From the NCBI GenBank assembly GCA_036346375.1, contig CM070508.1, forward strand, positions 18,978,852 to 19,042,851: a DNA stretch of 64,000 bases. Reading direction: 5' to 3'. The notes under the pieces are model-generated. The model had not been told where the DNA came from and ran no database searches. It worked only from the letters and a program-made list of their open reading frames with translations. The translations under genes and the position numbers were made by a program. Source of the stretch: Guadua angustifolia (taxonomy: Eukaryota; Streptophyta; Magnoliopsida; Poales; Poaceae). Shown here piece by piece: positions 1-11,217 of the stretch. Position 1 is the stretch's first letter. Each line of letters starts with the position of its first letter.

Positions 1-2
1 CC

Positions 3-164
3 TTTCAAGATGATCAAGCAGTGGCCCCAGTGCCCAGTCCTCAAGCTCAGGCCAAATCTGATGATGAAGAAGTGAAGATAGTCTCCCCTCTAAGAAAGAG
101 CTCTGCCTTCAGTCGCCTCAAGAGGACTTTCTCCAAGCCAAGTTGCACCCTTTTTGGAAATTGA
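3..164 (+). pseudogene. C-terminal tail of a retrotransposon ORF
   Basis: The third frame is open from the window edge to a TGA at 162-164, about 53 residues. It is rich in Q/P/D/E and then K/R/S (for example SRLKRTFSKPSC near the end). It directly precedes the purine-rich stretch and the LTR of element A, so it is most likely the end of an element-encoded polyprotein or extra 3' ORF. No domain can be named from so short a piece. Confidence 0.4.
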
Positions 165-232
165 TGCCAAAGGAGGAGATTTTTAGTAGAGAGTTGTCTG
201 GTTGTCAGTCTGGGCTACTATTTATGTAAAAG

Positions 233-295
233 TGATAGTGCATCTAGGCACTTATGTTATTTTGGTGATTAATGACAAACGCATATAATGACAAT
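233..295 (+). repeat. LTR of element A, left piece
   Basis: The first 63 bases of the 3' LTR start with TG and share the TGATAG(TG)CATCTAGGC opening with the LTR of element B at 21343. The last three bases, AAT at 293-295, are duplicated at 18491-18493 on the far side of CACTA D. This shows the LTR was cut by that insertion. Confidence 0.75.
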
Positions 296-625
296 CACTA
301 CTACAGAAATCATCATCACAGACGGTTCGTAAACGTCATCAGAGACGGTTTTGTGAACCGTCGGTAACAATAGATGCGTGATGAAGGAGATCATCGAGCG
401 GTTTTCCACCCATCGAGAAAATTTTCATCACGAGCGGTTATGATTTGAAACCGTCGTGATATATTAATATCACTGAGCGGTTTTATTTAAAACCGTGCGT
501 GATAACTAAATATCACGAGCGGTTTTAAATCATAACCGTCTGATACTCTTTATATCTGAGCGGTTTCAAATCATAACCGTCGTGATGTAAAGATATCCTG
601 ACGGTTACAAATAAGAACCGTCTGT
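296..625. repeat. Left terminus and subterminal repeats of CACTA D
   Basis: After the terminal CACTACTACA there are repeated units of the form ATCACGAGCGGTT, an AT-rich arm, then AACCGTCGTGAT, at about 25-50 bp spacing. In En/Spm elements such subterminal arrays bind the element's TnpA-type protein; that role is inferred here. Several units differ by small indels. Confidence 0.88.
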
Positions 626-631
626 GATGTC

Positions 632-1755
632 GTTTCCCCCACCCCGGCAGAACCTCCATTATTTATCTTTGTTGTTGAAATTTCCATCAATATTTCTACT
701 TGATATTTACAAAGGCACAACCGATTATAGATGTGGTAATTGAATATCTGCACTTCCTATATGCATTGTGGCAGATTTGTCGTCGGGATAGACTTAAAAT
801 ATAAACATTTGTAGCATTTTTCTCCTTTTTATGATAATGTTGATGGAACTCGACTAATAAATCAACCAAGACCCATGAGCGGCATGGCGAGGTCTCGGCA
901 ACCATAGTGTGCTTGATCGAGCCGGACACACTTTCGAGTGTGTGATTTGCTTCATGCCATCTGAAGTGGCCTTCTTGTGAAGTCACCGTCGTGCCACGGT
1001 GCGGAAATGTAGGAGCGGCATACTCTTCTTGGCGTCACCGTCGTGCCGCGGTGGGAGAACATGGTACTTTGAAAAAATTTGTAGATGTACTTGATAGATT
1101 ACTCTAGGTAGGGTAATTAAAGATTGAACAAATGTGATTGCAAGTCGGGTCTTCCATGTGGGAAGGACTTTGGAACACCGACTTGAATGAAGAAAGAGGG
1201 CGAGGAGGAAGCCGATGGGCGGTGAGTGCTTGAAGAAGCGACAAGCAAGGGTGTTCCTTGGTTCTGTCTTCTTTAATTCTCATCCTCGACTAGAGTCAAT
1301 CTATGTACTCACCTCATGATACGATGCGGAAATTTTCAATGAACCATGAAGGCGACCGAAGGGAAAATATGCGACGGTGACGCGAAGACAAGAGCAGCAA
1401 GGTGACCGCGGCTTGGTTCAAGAAGGCCACTTCAGATGGCATGAAGCAAATCACACACTCCAAAGGTGTCAGTTGATCAAGTCATGGTTGCCGCCAATGT
1501 CGGCGTGGTCTTGGGGAGTCGAGTTCCATCAACATTATCATAAGAAGGAGAAAAGCGCTACAAATGTTTATATTTTAAGTCTATCCCGACGGACAAATCA
1601 ATGTTCTCAATGCATATAGGAAGTGCAGATATTCAATTACAACATCTATTATGATCGTGTCTCGTAAATATTGATGCGAGAATACCTAAGTAGATGGAAA
1701 TTTGAACAAAAACCATAAATAATAGAGGTTCTCACGAGGGTGGGGGAAAACATCT
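632..1755. repeat. Inverted repeat, about 350-bp arms, inside CACTA D
   Basis: The arm at about 632-985 reappears in inverted orientation at about 1410-1755. Shared landmarks are the CACTTCAGATGGCATGAAGC block (read on opposite strands), the GGAACTCGAC/GTCGAGTTCC block and the GTCGGGATAGACTTAAAATA block. The spacer is about 425 bp. The arms differ by many small indels, so the foldback is old. Short open frames appear in both arms at matching positions, probably only because the DNA is similar. Confidence 0.75.
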
Positions 1756-2540
1756 AGGTCAACAAGCAAGACATTGTTAAGTTGTTGCATTCAAGATGAG
1801 CAAATATGTATTAAGGATAATATCATGTGACAATACAATGAATCGTATAAACAAGAATAACCGCAAGTTTTGGACATATTTTCCGAATTAATGAATACCA
1901 TTTGACAATTGTACAACTCGAAGTTATAAGGCTGCGTGGAGCAGCGCCGGTTTTATTATTACTTCCGTGGCGGGAAGAAACAAACTTTCCCTCTAATGTT
2001 GCTCAAATCGACTGATTCAACGCAGTTTTAACCATCTTGCTATTTTTTAGCGGCGATGGTTTGCATGTTGTGGCAAACATAAAATCCATATAGGTTATTT
2101 CACGACCTTCTTGGTGTACTTGCAAATAAAACCTACGGTTAGTTCTAGAGTCACTATTAGGGGTTTGAAATAGAATTGTTGTGTATAGCGGATCTAGGAA
2201 AGTTCAAATCATCTTTGTAGTTTAGTCCAATCTTTCACGTGTTTGAACACTCTACAAGATTGCAAAAGGTTAGCCTAAGCCATTCCAATAGCAATATAAA
2301 CTTGGAACAACTTACGACCATATGCGGAGAAGCGTGATTACTGTTTGAGTAATTTTGCGATAGGTACCAAGTCGTGGTTTCATACGTCTTGGAATCAAGG
2401 TATAACCGGTTTGTGGCTGGTTCAATTACAATTAGAACCAGTGAAACCTACAGGTATATCACAATGGACAATGAATGAAAGCGAGTTGTGTGCACGATCT
2501 GAGACCAAAGTATAGCATGTGGTAGCACTTACCACAGGTT
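1756..2540. other. Non-coding interior of CACTA D
   Basis: AT-rich sequence with no convincing ORF, repeat array or RNA gene. By position it is the 3' untranslated part of the minus-strand second gene of D, between its last coding remnant and the terminal repeats. Confidence 0.5.
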
Positions 2541-4371
2541 ATGGGGTATAAGTATGAGTTCTTTATCTTTTGTGCTAGCAATGCCCTCGTGGCGTATTCC
2601 TCGACCATGTTTATATCATCATCCATTGTTTGCTTTGAGACTATATGTGGGTCGAGAAACCGATCGATAGTTTCTTCCGTGTCGCTTCAAGTTGCATGTA
2701 TCTATATATACAAAGGCGAATTATATATATATTGGAGGACATTTATCACTATTAGGCGAATGTAGTGTGATAGCACACACTTACAAGGTCCGACATCTTA
2801 TGAGTCTTGGCGTCGATGGCGTCGAGGTTGTAGAGATGGAACAAGTCGAGAAAATCGACCGTGAAGAAGCCCCCGTGAGTCGTTGAATAGATGTTCATAC
2901 TTGAACATACGGCGATACTTGTTATGCGTTCACGCTCTGGCTTTCCAGCTTCTTGGGTGTACCACTTATGCAATTGTTGGCAAGATATACTAAGTGAAAT
3001 TCGCTGCCTTTCGTTAATGCTGGCTCTCTAGCTTGTATTGTTTAGCCAACTCGGTGATGGATAGTCGACTTGTTCTTGCCTTTCTTTCTTCTGTTTGCCC
3101 TTGCCTTTCTTTGTTTTGTATGAACCCTTCACGGGAGAGGAATGGGCAGGAAAGAGGTCAACGTTATGTACATCAAGTGGAGTCTGCTCTACGACTGCTG
3201 ATTTGGTAGCCAACTGATCAGACGGCGATACAATAGGCGAATCAGATCGTCGCGGTTGTTGCATGACGAAGGGACGGCGAGGAGATGTCATTGCTAGGCC
3301 ATTGAATGAATGTGCCAATGGCATCCCCAAGTTTCACGATCTCAAATCGTTTGGCGGCTTACGTAGATCGACAATTTTGAAACTATCAAATACCCGTCCA
3401 CATTGACCTTGGTGAAACCGGCGCTATGATGGTACTGTGCACCATGGTCCCCTTTGGGGATGGATACGCCATGCCCCAAGCAGCCGTCAGAGGAACGGTG
3501 CCATTGCTAATTCTCACTTGGAGATTGCACCGCGTGGCCACCTTAATGTCACATCTGAGGATAAGTCCGCTATGTTCATCTATGTCACTTGGAGGAGCGG
3601 ATGCACAATTTGCTCTTCACAGGCGGTGGGGTGACTTGCGGACATACTACGGGGCTTGTGCGATATTTCTTTCTTGATTGGTGAGCCTTTCCTCGAGGAT
3701 TCGTATCCTTTCATAAAATTCTTCTCTCGGTTCTCCCTCAACTCTTCTCTCAACTCTCCTCTCAACTTGTCCTCCAAATTCTTTATAAGATTTGACTCGC
3801 TTCGGCTTTAGATCTCTTCTTACTTGGTATATGTGGAAGTAAATGCAGGAATCCAGTTTTCCATGGAACAAAAACCCTTTGCCTCTTATGCGACCGTGGT
3901 GTTCCTTGTTTCCCAAGGCTATGGGCGGTGCATCTTTCTCTCTGTGCAGGAAAAAAAGAGCCATCGCACGATTGTGTACTCAACGCTACCTACAAGATCC
4001 GGACAAGTTATTTCACTTATGAAGTCATGGACTAATTACGTAAAATTGGTAGTTCGATTTATATATTACGAGCGTTGGCGGACTTCCTCGTCATGGGGTT
4101 TACAAAGGAGGCGGTTGCGGAGGGCGTGGCATCGACCTCGCTCGCTCTTAGCCGATCTACGCACGTTGATCTGTGATCGATGGAAATGGTGCGATACCAT
4201 CCTCGTCCTCCTGTCCCATTGCGCTCTCTTCCCCAGCGTAGCAGCGGTGCGAGTGCGTGGGGTGAGTGTTCCTTGTTTGCTTCTTTGTGGCCTTACGAAT
4301 TAAATGCGTGGTCTTCATCCCAGCAACGCCCCCGTGTCCTCATCAATGAACCCATACTTGAGTATGGAACA
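2541..4371 (-). pseudogene. CACTA second ORF (Transposase_24/Ulp1-type), C-terminal half, in D
   Basis: Minus-strand frames match those of CACTA E in this window. At 3647-3964 there is ALGNKEH followed by a basic and then a glutamate/arginine-rich helical stretch, parallel to 24.9-25.2 kb. At 3028-3330 there is a basic, K/Q-rich linker. At 2752-2973 there is FLDLFHLYNLDAIDA, parallel to FTDLFDLYNLRALNA in E. In grass CACTA elements this region is the second gene, with a plant-transposase (Transposase_24-like) part and a C-terminal Ulp1-like cysteine-protease part. Stops and frameshifts separate the blocks. The N-terminal half lies beyond the gypsy insertion at 13336-13721. Confidence 0.72.
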
Positions 4372-5020
4372 CATCGACGATCGGGATGCATGCAATGAGA
4401 AAATGAGGTAGGGTCAATGAGAAATGGGACCACAAGCTGCGCTTTGCTCGAGCAGGGGAATAAGGTCGAGGAGGTCGATGGTCGGAGCTAGGGACAGCGA
4501 GCGAGATGGAGGATTATCTGGTTCGAGCCCTAAGAAGGTAATAGCTCTAATCCGGTCACCTTGCGGTGGTGGTTCACGATGTTTGTGAGTACAAGAGAGG
4601 TTCTGACTCAATCTTGGCGATGCTAAGTCTAAACTTGAACTTCGGGTGTGTGCTTGTATTTGGGTTATCCTCACTAAGTGTTTACAAAGCCTCGATCTTA
4701 TACCCATTCTCCTTACAGCGTTAGGAGTATTTCTCGGATCGTGGCCTTCATGCACATTGATAGCCGGTGGAAACCGTTCCGATCCTTTGCAGCCTGCATT
4801 ACTCCACGATCCCACGTTCTGAATAGCGCCAAGTGATGGCGTGTGCGGGATCAAGGGCATACCGACCTTGAATCATCCCAAGCGGCGGTCGTGAGGGCCC
4901 AGAGCTCGGAGATCTGCGCCCTAGGTCGGCGGCCTCGAGCTTGATCCGAGTCTTTGATCGAGGCCTTAGAGCTAGGGGACGGTTGTTGTCTTGACCGACC
5001 AAGGGTTGCCGACCCCGACA
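4372..5020 (-). repeat. 3' LTR of gypsy C
   Basis: Direct repeat of 12690-13335, with a long near-identical core from GTCAATGAGAAATGGGACCA onward. The terminal TG has changed to CA at 4372-4373, so the outer end is mutated; the inner end CCCCGACA at 5013-5020 is intact. On its internal side the element-strand sequence GCCTCGGGGCTAGC resembles the polypurine tract of grass gypsy elements. Confidence 0.88.
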
Positions 5021-5416
5021 GCTAGCCCCGAGGCTCAAGGTCGTAGAAGTAGCACCAGGGCGGACCTCGAGCCTCACCCAGCAGTCATTGGCGGCAACCC
5101 TTACAAGGTCTTGGAACCTTGTTAGTCGAGGCGGAGATCATAAAGTGAACCCAGGCGAGACACTGGCGACCTTTGATTTTTCAGTGATCACGGATGCCAA
5201 GCAGTGGCGGACACTGCGAGTGCTTGAGTCCGCCGCCCGGTCTTAATTGAGCCCGTCTAATCATGCGTGGCGCCTTTTGAGGCGCCGTAGGAGGATTAAA
5301 TCCCAAAGCGCCGTGGAAGACCCGAGCTTTGGATCATCGACTGAAAGCCTGCGCCCTCCTCCCAAGCCTTCTCGCTTGAAGCAGACCGCCTTTCCATCTC
5401 CACCTGACGTTTCGCC

Positions 5417-6115
5417 ATGGCCAAGGCGGGGAAAAGTACCTTGTCGATCCACGAGGATGAAGGAGCTCGAGGCCACAGGGCTGTTGGATCGGTGACTGGC
5501 GGTTGCGGTGGCGAGACCGAACCTCGTCCTCGAGATAGCGAGATCGTCTGCTGCACCGAGCGACATTCCCTCTTGAGTCTGCGGACCCGGGAGCGAATTC
5601 TGGCCGGCGTCCTTGGCGGTTGCCAAATTGAAGTGATCAACACAGGTACCCAATTCCGTCCTCACCCTAGCCGTCTTCTCCCATCTATGCGAGGGTTCTG
5701 GGGATTCTTCCACGCCCTCGCTCTTCTTCGCTTCTTCTCCCTCTTAGCTCAGGAAGGACCCGTGGTCGGTGCCTCTACTTCAGCGATGGCCGGGCTCAAG
5801 TGGGCTCTGCCCAAGATCCTGGCGGGACTCTCTTGGTCCATGGTCGAGGCTGGTTCTACCTCAAGAAGGGGAGAAGCAGGGAGGCTGCGATCTGAAGGAG
5901 CCACCGTCCTTTGGGAAGATGGAGACCCAGGTGAGGACCTCAGCGTCGGCCTTGAAGCCATCGCCGCCATCCACATTTGCGCCACAGCGGTCTCACCGGT
6001 CAAGCGATCGCGAGCGACTTTCTGCGGAATCGGGTGTCTCCCTGCGGAAGAGGTTACATCCGTTCTCCCGAGATCGAGGGGCGTGGCGATTCGACTGCGA
6101 GAGTTCATCTGGTAA
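5417..6115 (+). CDS. Antisense ORF 1 in gypsy C, unknown function
   Basis: A 232-codon plus-strand frame runs opposite to the element's gag-pol, between integrase and the 3' LTR. It starts with ATG at 5417 and contains a hydrophobic stretch near residues 95-115 (ALALLRFFSLLA). It ends just after a possible splice donor, CTG|GTAAGG near 6111, with a possible acceptor TTGTTAG near 6176. Antisense ORFs in this position are known in Tat-lineage plant elements. I recognise no domain. It could be chance in GC-rich DNA, but the same layout recurs in element F. Confidence 0.4.
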   Translation: MAKAGKSTLSIHEDEGARGHRAVGSVTGGCGGETEPRPRDSEIVCCTERHSLLSLRTRERILAGVLGGCQIEVINTGTQFRPHPSRLLPSMRGFWGFFHALALLRFFSLLAQEGPVVGASTSAMAGLKWALPKILAGLSWSMVEAGSTSRRGEAGRLRSEGATVLWEDGDPGEDLSVGLEAIAAIHICATAVSPVKRSRATFCGIGCLPAEEVTSVLPRSRGVAIRLREFIW

Positions 6116-6344
6116 GGTCTTGACCACAAGGCTTTTGCTTGACTTCGTACTTCTTCCTCCTCGATGGCTCTTGTTAGGTATGGCGCCGAAGGAGTCTGGA
6201 GTCACGGCGGGATGCGAGAAATGTTGAAGCTGGCGTATGAGTACATTCTCGGCGACCGGTCGAAAGCGTCTTCTTGACGAAAGCCGAGTAAGCCTTCCCG
6301 ACCTCTGACCTCATCCGAACATCGCGCGTCTTTGCGACCCGTGC

Positions 6345-6919
6345 TTGCTTGTAGGATCATCAAGTTGTGGGAGGCAACATGAGCTGCTCCCTTGCCCGAT
6401 GAGGGCAAGAGCAAAAAGGAAAAAAAGACTCCCCTCAACGAGTGACCGCCCGAGGGCGAAGAGCCTCACATCGAATGGGGTGACGCGCCACGGTAAAACG
6501 ATCATAGCCAATTTCGAGCTCGCGCCCGCCAGCTTCTCGAGCCAAGAGCAAACCACAACTCTGACCACGGTGCTCGCCGACGAAGCGTGCCAAGGTCGGC
6601 GTTGGAGAGGGCTGTCGCCGAGCTATCATCCTCAACCAAGGCGTCTCGAGCTAGAGGCCAAAGTCGCGAGGTGGAGGAGAAACTTGGGCGTGCAGGCAGG
6701 CGGCGAACCGCCTTGGCCCAACTCAGCAGCGAGCGTCGCCGAGCCACGGACACAACCAGCGAGGCCCTCCTGCGGCAAGCCGAAGCCTCGGCGCTGCGGG
6801 CGAGTCGTCGAGCTCGAGCAAGAGAAGCTTCATGGCGAGATGGAGGATCTGTAGCTCAAACATCCTTGATCTGTAAAAACATCGAATGTTATCAAGCTGG
6901 TTTGGGTTACCTTTTTTGA
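6345..6919 (+). CDS. Antisense ORF 2 in gypsy C, coiled-coil-like
   Basis: Two overlapping plus-strand frames lie here. The frame at about 6587-6855 reads as alternating A/L/E/R heptads (ALERAVAELSSS, VEEKLGRAGRR, EALLRQAEASALRAS), typical of a coiled coil. A similar coiled-coil frame lies at the same place in element F (39.9-40.3 kb), which supports a shared antisense gene of this lineage. The function is unknown. The frame changes between 6345 and 6587 suggest decay or splicing. Confidence 0.45.
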
Positions 6920-7723
6920 AGTGTGCGCTTCTTATTAGCGATCAAGATCCATAGGTGGATTCGTAGATGTTACATCCTAGCCTGACCCGTTGGGTCTAAG
7001 GTCGAAACAACGCCGACCTTGGACACAAGTATAAGACAAGCAAATGACCATGACTGCAGAATCGAGATGGAATACTCGCGAAAAAAGAAATGCAACAAGC
7101 GAACCCGGTGAATAAATCACCAACTCCACGACCACGACCATGCCGCACTCAATAGCCAAAATTGCCGAGCTTGTAGTTCAAACCGGACGCAGGGGGTGAG
7201 CTGATTGCGAAGATTTTAAACTACGTTGAGCTCGACCTTTGGGGGGTGAGCGTAAAGCTCGTGATACCCGGACTAAGGAGCGAATCACGAAAGTCGTGCC
7301 GAAGAAAAATTACTGAGGCGCTCATAAAGAAAAAGACATGAATGATAGAAATCGGAGAATATCCTTTTATTGAAGCTTTAAAGGTATAGAGATTACACAT
7401 AAAACTTCGAAGTTGATCTATGTTCCACGAGCTAGAAAGCTCTCGCCATCGGGCATCGCTAGCCAGTAAGCCCGTGCGATCTGTTGAAAGCGACTCTATA
7501 GGGGCCCTCCACATGAGGATAACTTGTTGGTCTTTGGACAATACAGAATCCGTCTCGGGGCTAAGTCCCCAACAAGGAGCTTCTAGGTCGTCACGCCCGA
7601 GGCGCATGTCTGCGAAGAGCTTGCGGTGTCGCTGATCGTAGCGATTGCGACATCTTACTTCTTTCGCGAGGGCAAGGTCAAGAGACCGTTCTTGCTCGAA
7701 GTCGGCGTGGTCGACAGGTGACC
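6856..7723. other. Spacer between antisense region and integrase of gypsy C
   Basis: Non-coding by eye on both strands apart from short chance frames. It presumably contains the 3' end of the gypsy pol frame and the end of the antisense transcript. I see no repeat array. Confidence 0.4.
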
Positions 7724-8486
7724 CTAAGCGGAGCCGGCGTTACCTCCGGAGGCGGGGCGGCCGATTACCAAACCACGGTGAAAGGTGTGGACCTGTTGCT
7801 CGGTGGCTATAATGCGAATAGACCATAAGACGGTGGGAAGTTCGTCCACCCAGGTCGTGCCGTAGCGTTTGAGCTCATCTGTAACTCGCCTTTTGACGCC
7901 TTGGACGATCTGTCCGTTGGCACGCTCTGCCGCTCCGTTGCTCTGAGGATGAGCCACCGAAGCGAAGCACACTTTGGTGCCCATGTCTCGCGAAATTCTG
8001 GAATAATTCACTGGTAAACTGAGTACCATTGTCAGTGATAATTCTGCATGGGACCCCATACCTGGTGACCACGGACAAGCGGAAAAAACGAACAGCGGCC
8101 CGAGCAGTGATGGTCGAGACCGGCTCAGCCTCAATCCATTTGGTGAATGTGTCGATGGCCCGACAGAACTTTCTCCCCGGTTGCACAGGGGAAAGGGCGA
8201 GGATATCGAGCCCCGGTCGAAAAGGCGAAGTAAGCGGAATGGTGCGAAGGCGTGGGCGGTGGTGTACCTTCTGGCGTGGCCCGACATGCTCGGCGGTCTG
8301 GACAATATCCCGAGCATCTGTAATGCCGTCGGCGATAATATCCCAAGCGGAAGGCCTTGCCGACCATCGTCTGTCTGAAGAGTCGCCCCAGAGACACGAG
8401 TGGATGTCGTTGAGTAGGTACTTACCCTCCTCCGTGGAGATGCACCGAGTCAAGATGCGAGACATTCCGTGCGTAGAGCTTGCCAT
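7724..8486 (-). pseudogene. Integrase core remnant of gypsy C
   Basis: The minus strand reads FCRAIDTFTKWIEAEPV, then CRIITDNGTQFTSELFQNFA, then in a shifted frame FASVAHPQSNGAAERANGQI. These are the rve integrase core, with two catalytic aspartates (D of DTFTKW and D of TDNGTQF) and the glutamate in AAERAN. A frameshift lies between the second D and the E, near 7990. The family inserts the reverse-transcribed DNA into the host genome. Confidence 0.88.
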
Positions 8487-8519
8487 CCACGAGCTTATAC
8501 AAGCTTGCTCGGCGCTTAA

Positions 8520-9200
8520 TCACCTTACATTAGCGGGGTCGGGCGGAGTCGCCCGTGCCGGAAGCGTGTATGGGCTCGGCCCATGCGGAATACCTTCCAC
8601 CACAACAAGCACGACCTCGATCGGAGATAGACGGAGCCGTCGGCGTCTCGAGGATGGCGTCGGGGGTATCTCTTCGTCGGAAGAGCTGAGCTTGAGAGAA
8701 AGTCGACCTTTGGAGTTGTCCTTCCTAGGGACATGCACGAGCTCAAGTTCGGAACCATTTCTCCATCTTGCGGACCTCGGCGAGATACATTGCCATTGCA
8801 TCCCCGAGCATTGATAGTCCTTGTTGTCTTGGTTGATGGCCAGTGGGAGTCTCCTTCACGACCAACCGTCATGCGCCCAAGGACTTGCGGGCTCGTAAGC
8901 CCGCCATGAGAGCTTCATATTACGCCATGTTATTGGTCGCAGGAAAGCCAAAGCGAACTACATACCTCAAGCTGGTGGCCATGTAAGGATAAGTATCGGC
9001 CCGGCGTTTGAAGGACCTCGAGCCGTCGAAGAACATGATCGAGGCTTCTCTTCTTCGACCTCGAGCCGAGCGAGCTGCGGCGTCTGTTCGACCACGAAGT
9101 CGGCGAGCACACGTGACTTGATAGCTGTTAAGACCCGACACGGATGTCAAACGCCGCCAGTTCCATAGCCCATTTAGCTATCCGTCTGTCATAGAAGGAT
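8520..9200 (-). pseudogene. RNase H (second, archaeal-type) remnant of gypsy C
   Basis: Minus-strand pieces read RIAKWAMELAAFDI, ADFVVEQTP, RFGFPATNNMA and YEALMAGLRA in order. They match the stretch from the RNase H connection into the second RNase H of element F (RIAKWALELNGHDI, ATNNVAEYEALVNGLRIA). Stops and frameshifts separate them. The first RNase H seen in F is missing here: KVSFYDR joins directly to RIAKW near 9190. Confidence 0.72.
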
Positions 9201-9204
9201 ACCT

Positions 9205-10082
9205 TCAGCTCGTCGAAAGATCGTTGTGATTCTGGAGTCCATTCAAAGCCCCGTGCTTGCTTGAGGTCTTAAAGAATGGGAGACCTCGCTCGCCGAGCCT
9301 CGAAATGAATCTGCTTGAGGCGTGACCAGCGGCCGGTGAGGCTTTTACTTGCTTGATCGAGGTCGGGGCTCCATCTTCTCGATGGCCGATCTTCTCGGGT
9401 TTGGACCAACCCCGAGCCCCGATCATGTATCCAAGGACCTTCACGATCTGCGCCAAACACACACTTCTCGGGGTTGAGCTTGATTTTGTACTGTTCGGGT
9501 TTGCAAATGTTTCCTCAAGGTCCGCGGACGTGGTAAGCTCTGGAGGGCTTTTGGCGATGATGTCATCTCGTAGACCTCGAGGTTTCGCCCAATCTGCGGC
9601 TCGAAGGTCTTAGTCATCAAATTTGGAATGTTGCCCCGCATTGCGCGAGACCAAGCGACATGGTCGTGTAGCAATAAGTGCGAGCAGGGGTGATGAAGGC
9701 AGCCTTGCTCTCGTCGTCGACCGCCCGACTTGATCTGGTGGTAGCTGAGTAAGCATTCAAGAAGCTTAGCATCTTGGCGTTGGCGGTGGAGTCGGCGATC
9801 TGGTCGATCTGTGAGCAGGAAAATTGTCGCCAGGCGGGCGAGTTCAACCCGTATGGTCGGCGCACATTCTCCACTTGCCACCCTTCTTACGCACGATGGC
9901 CGGGTTGGCGGCCACTCGGAGTGGTCGATCTCGCGGATGAAGCCAGCCTTGAGGAGCTTATCAAGGTTTTCCTTGATGACCGCAACCTTCTCTGGGGAGA
10001 AGCGGCGCGATTCGGCGCCGCAGTCTAGAATCGGCTCGACACGTAACTTGTGCTCGATCACCTCCTTGGAGCGCCCGGGCAT
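9205..10082 (-). pseudogene. Reverse transcriptase remnant of gypsy C
   Basis: The minus-strand frame starts MPGRSKEVIEHKLRVEPI, continues with LLKAGFIREIDHSEW, and later shows LLLHDHVAWS and the FISRLGERGLPFFK connection motif. It aligns block by block with the RT of element F (MPGIPREVTEHSLNIRPGS, LLAAGFIKEVRHPEW). Several frameshifts destroy the catalytic core; no intact YVDD is seen. Confidence 0.8.
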
Positions 10083-10389
10083 ATCTGCGGGCTCCCAGCG
10101 AATATATCTTTGTTGGCGCGAAGGAAGGTGGCGAGCTCGAATTCTATTTGGGACTTAGCTCGGCGAGGCGTGGACACACACAGTCGTGTCGCCTTCCTCG
10201 GCGGCACGGCCTTTGTTGCCCTGTTGGGTTGAATCGCCGCCTTCTTTGGGCGTTCTTTTCCGTCACCTCTGGACCTTCTTTGGGGCAGCATGCGGCGAAG
10301 CGCCCGGGGCCTTGGTCTCGCGACCATGTGCGCTGCGGTCACAGCGCCGCGATAGCGATGCCGTTGGGGCTGGGAGCTTCATGCACCGA

Positions 10390-10900
10390 TGGCCGTAATG
10401 ATTAGCCGCCATAAACTTGATGAGGCGGGCCTTGAGAATAGCGTTATGCGGAGGTCGCCCTCGACCACCTCAAGGTGATCATTTCGGTCGCGGAAGTTGT
10501 CAGAGACGCCCGAAGGTGACGGGCAAGACCACACCCCAAGGGGTAGTCGAGCTCGAGGCGATTCGAAGAAGGGATGGCGATGCTTTTGATCTTTGGCGGG
10601 AATCGCATCCGGTCGAGTGCTTCGCTGCTGACAAATTAAGAGAAGCTGCCGCCGTCGACCATGACACGCCCGACCCTTTGTGTTCTTGATGGTCGAGTCA
10701 CATTCAAAGCGGTCTTTAAGTCTCGAGCCATACCTTGTAAGGCATCCTCCGGAGAAAAGGTGATGGTGGCCCGGCCCACTCATAATCTTTGCTCGGCGGG
10801 CTTTCTGATGTAACGATAGATGGCCCGGCGGCAGACCTTGATCTCGCGCTGGTGGTAGGTCACCGAGCCGCTAAAGATAACGTCAATCCGGCGCTTCGCC
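10390..10900 (-). pseudogene. Aspartic protease region remnant of gypsy C
   Basis: Around 10635-10665 the minus strand reads VMVDGGSFS followed by a TAA stop and then FVSSEALDRMRF. This matches the VLMDGGSSLNILYVDTFDAM active-site block of element F. DGGS in place of the usual DTG/DSG is common in grass gypsy elements of this type. The downstream DNFRDR block resembles SSDNFRTET of F. The reading frame is broken. Confidence 0.65.
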
Positions 10901-11217
10901 TGTTGGAATTCGGTCGAGGTCGCGTGCTCGACCGGCATTCACCCTTCGGGTGGTCGTCATCCCGAGAACACGTGCATCTCACCACGTCCGTCATAGAAGG
11001 CTTCAAGCTTTCCTGCCAAGCCTGCGGGACCGCGGTCGTGGCCGTGCCACACGTAAACGAGCAAAATTTCGCCTCGTCGTACCCGACCGCCCTTCGGCTC
11101 CTGCGGTCGGCGTCGGTCCTCGAGGTCGAGCCGCCGGCCCTCTTTACGGGGTGGCCACGTGCTGGCGGGGCCGAGGCCGACCTTGGCGAGTCGGGTCCGT
11201 CCGAGTCGATCCGGACC

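Noticed and set aside
310..620. Regularly spaced short repeats resembling a CRISPR array
   Set aside because: The repeats are palindromic and variable, abut a CACTA terminus, and recur at 15.0-15.4, 18.1-18.5 and 27.4-27.8 kb; they are transposon subterminal repeats in plant DNA.
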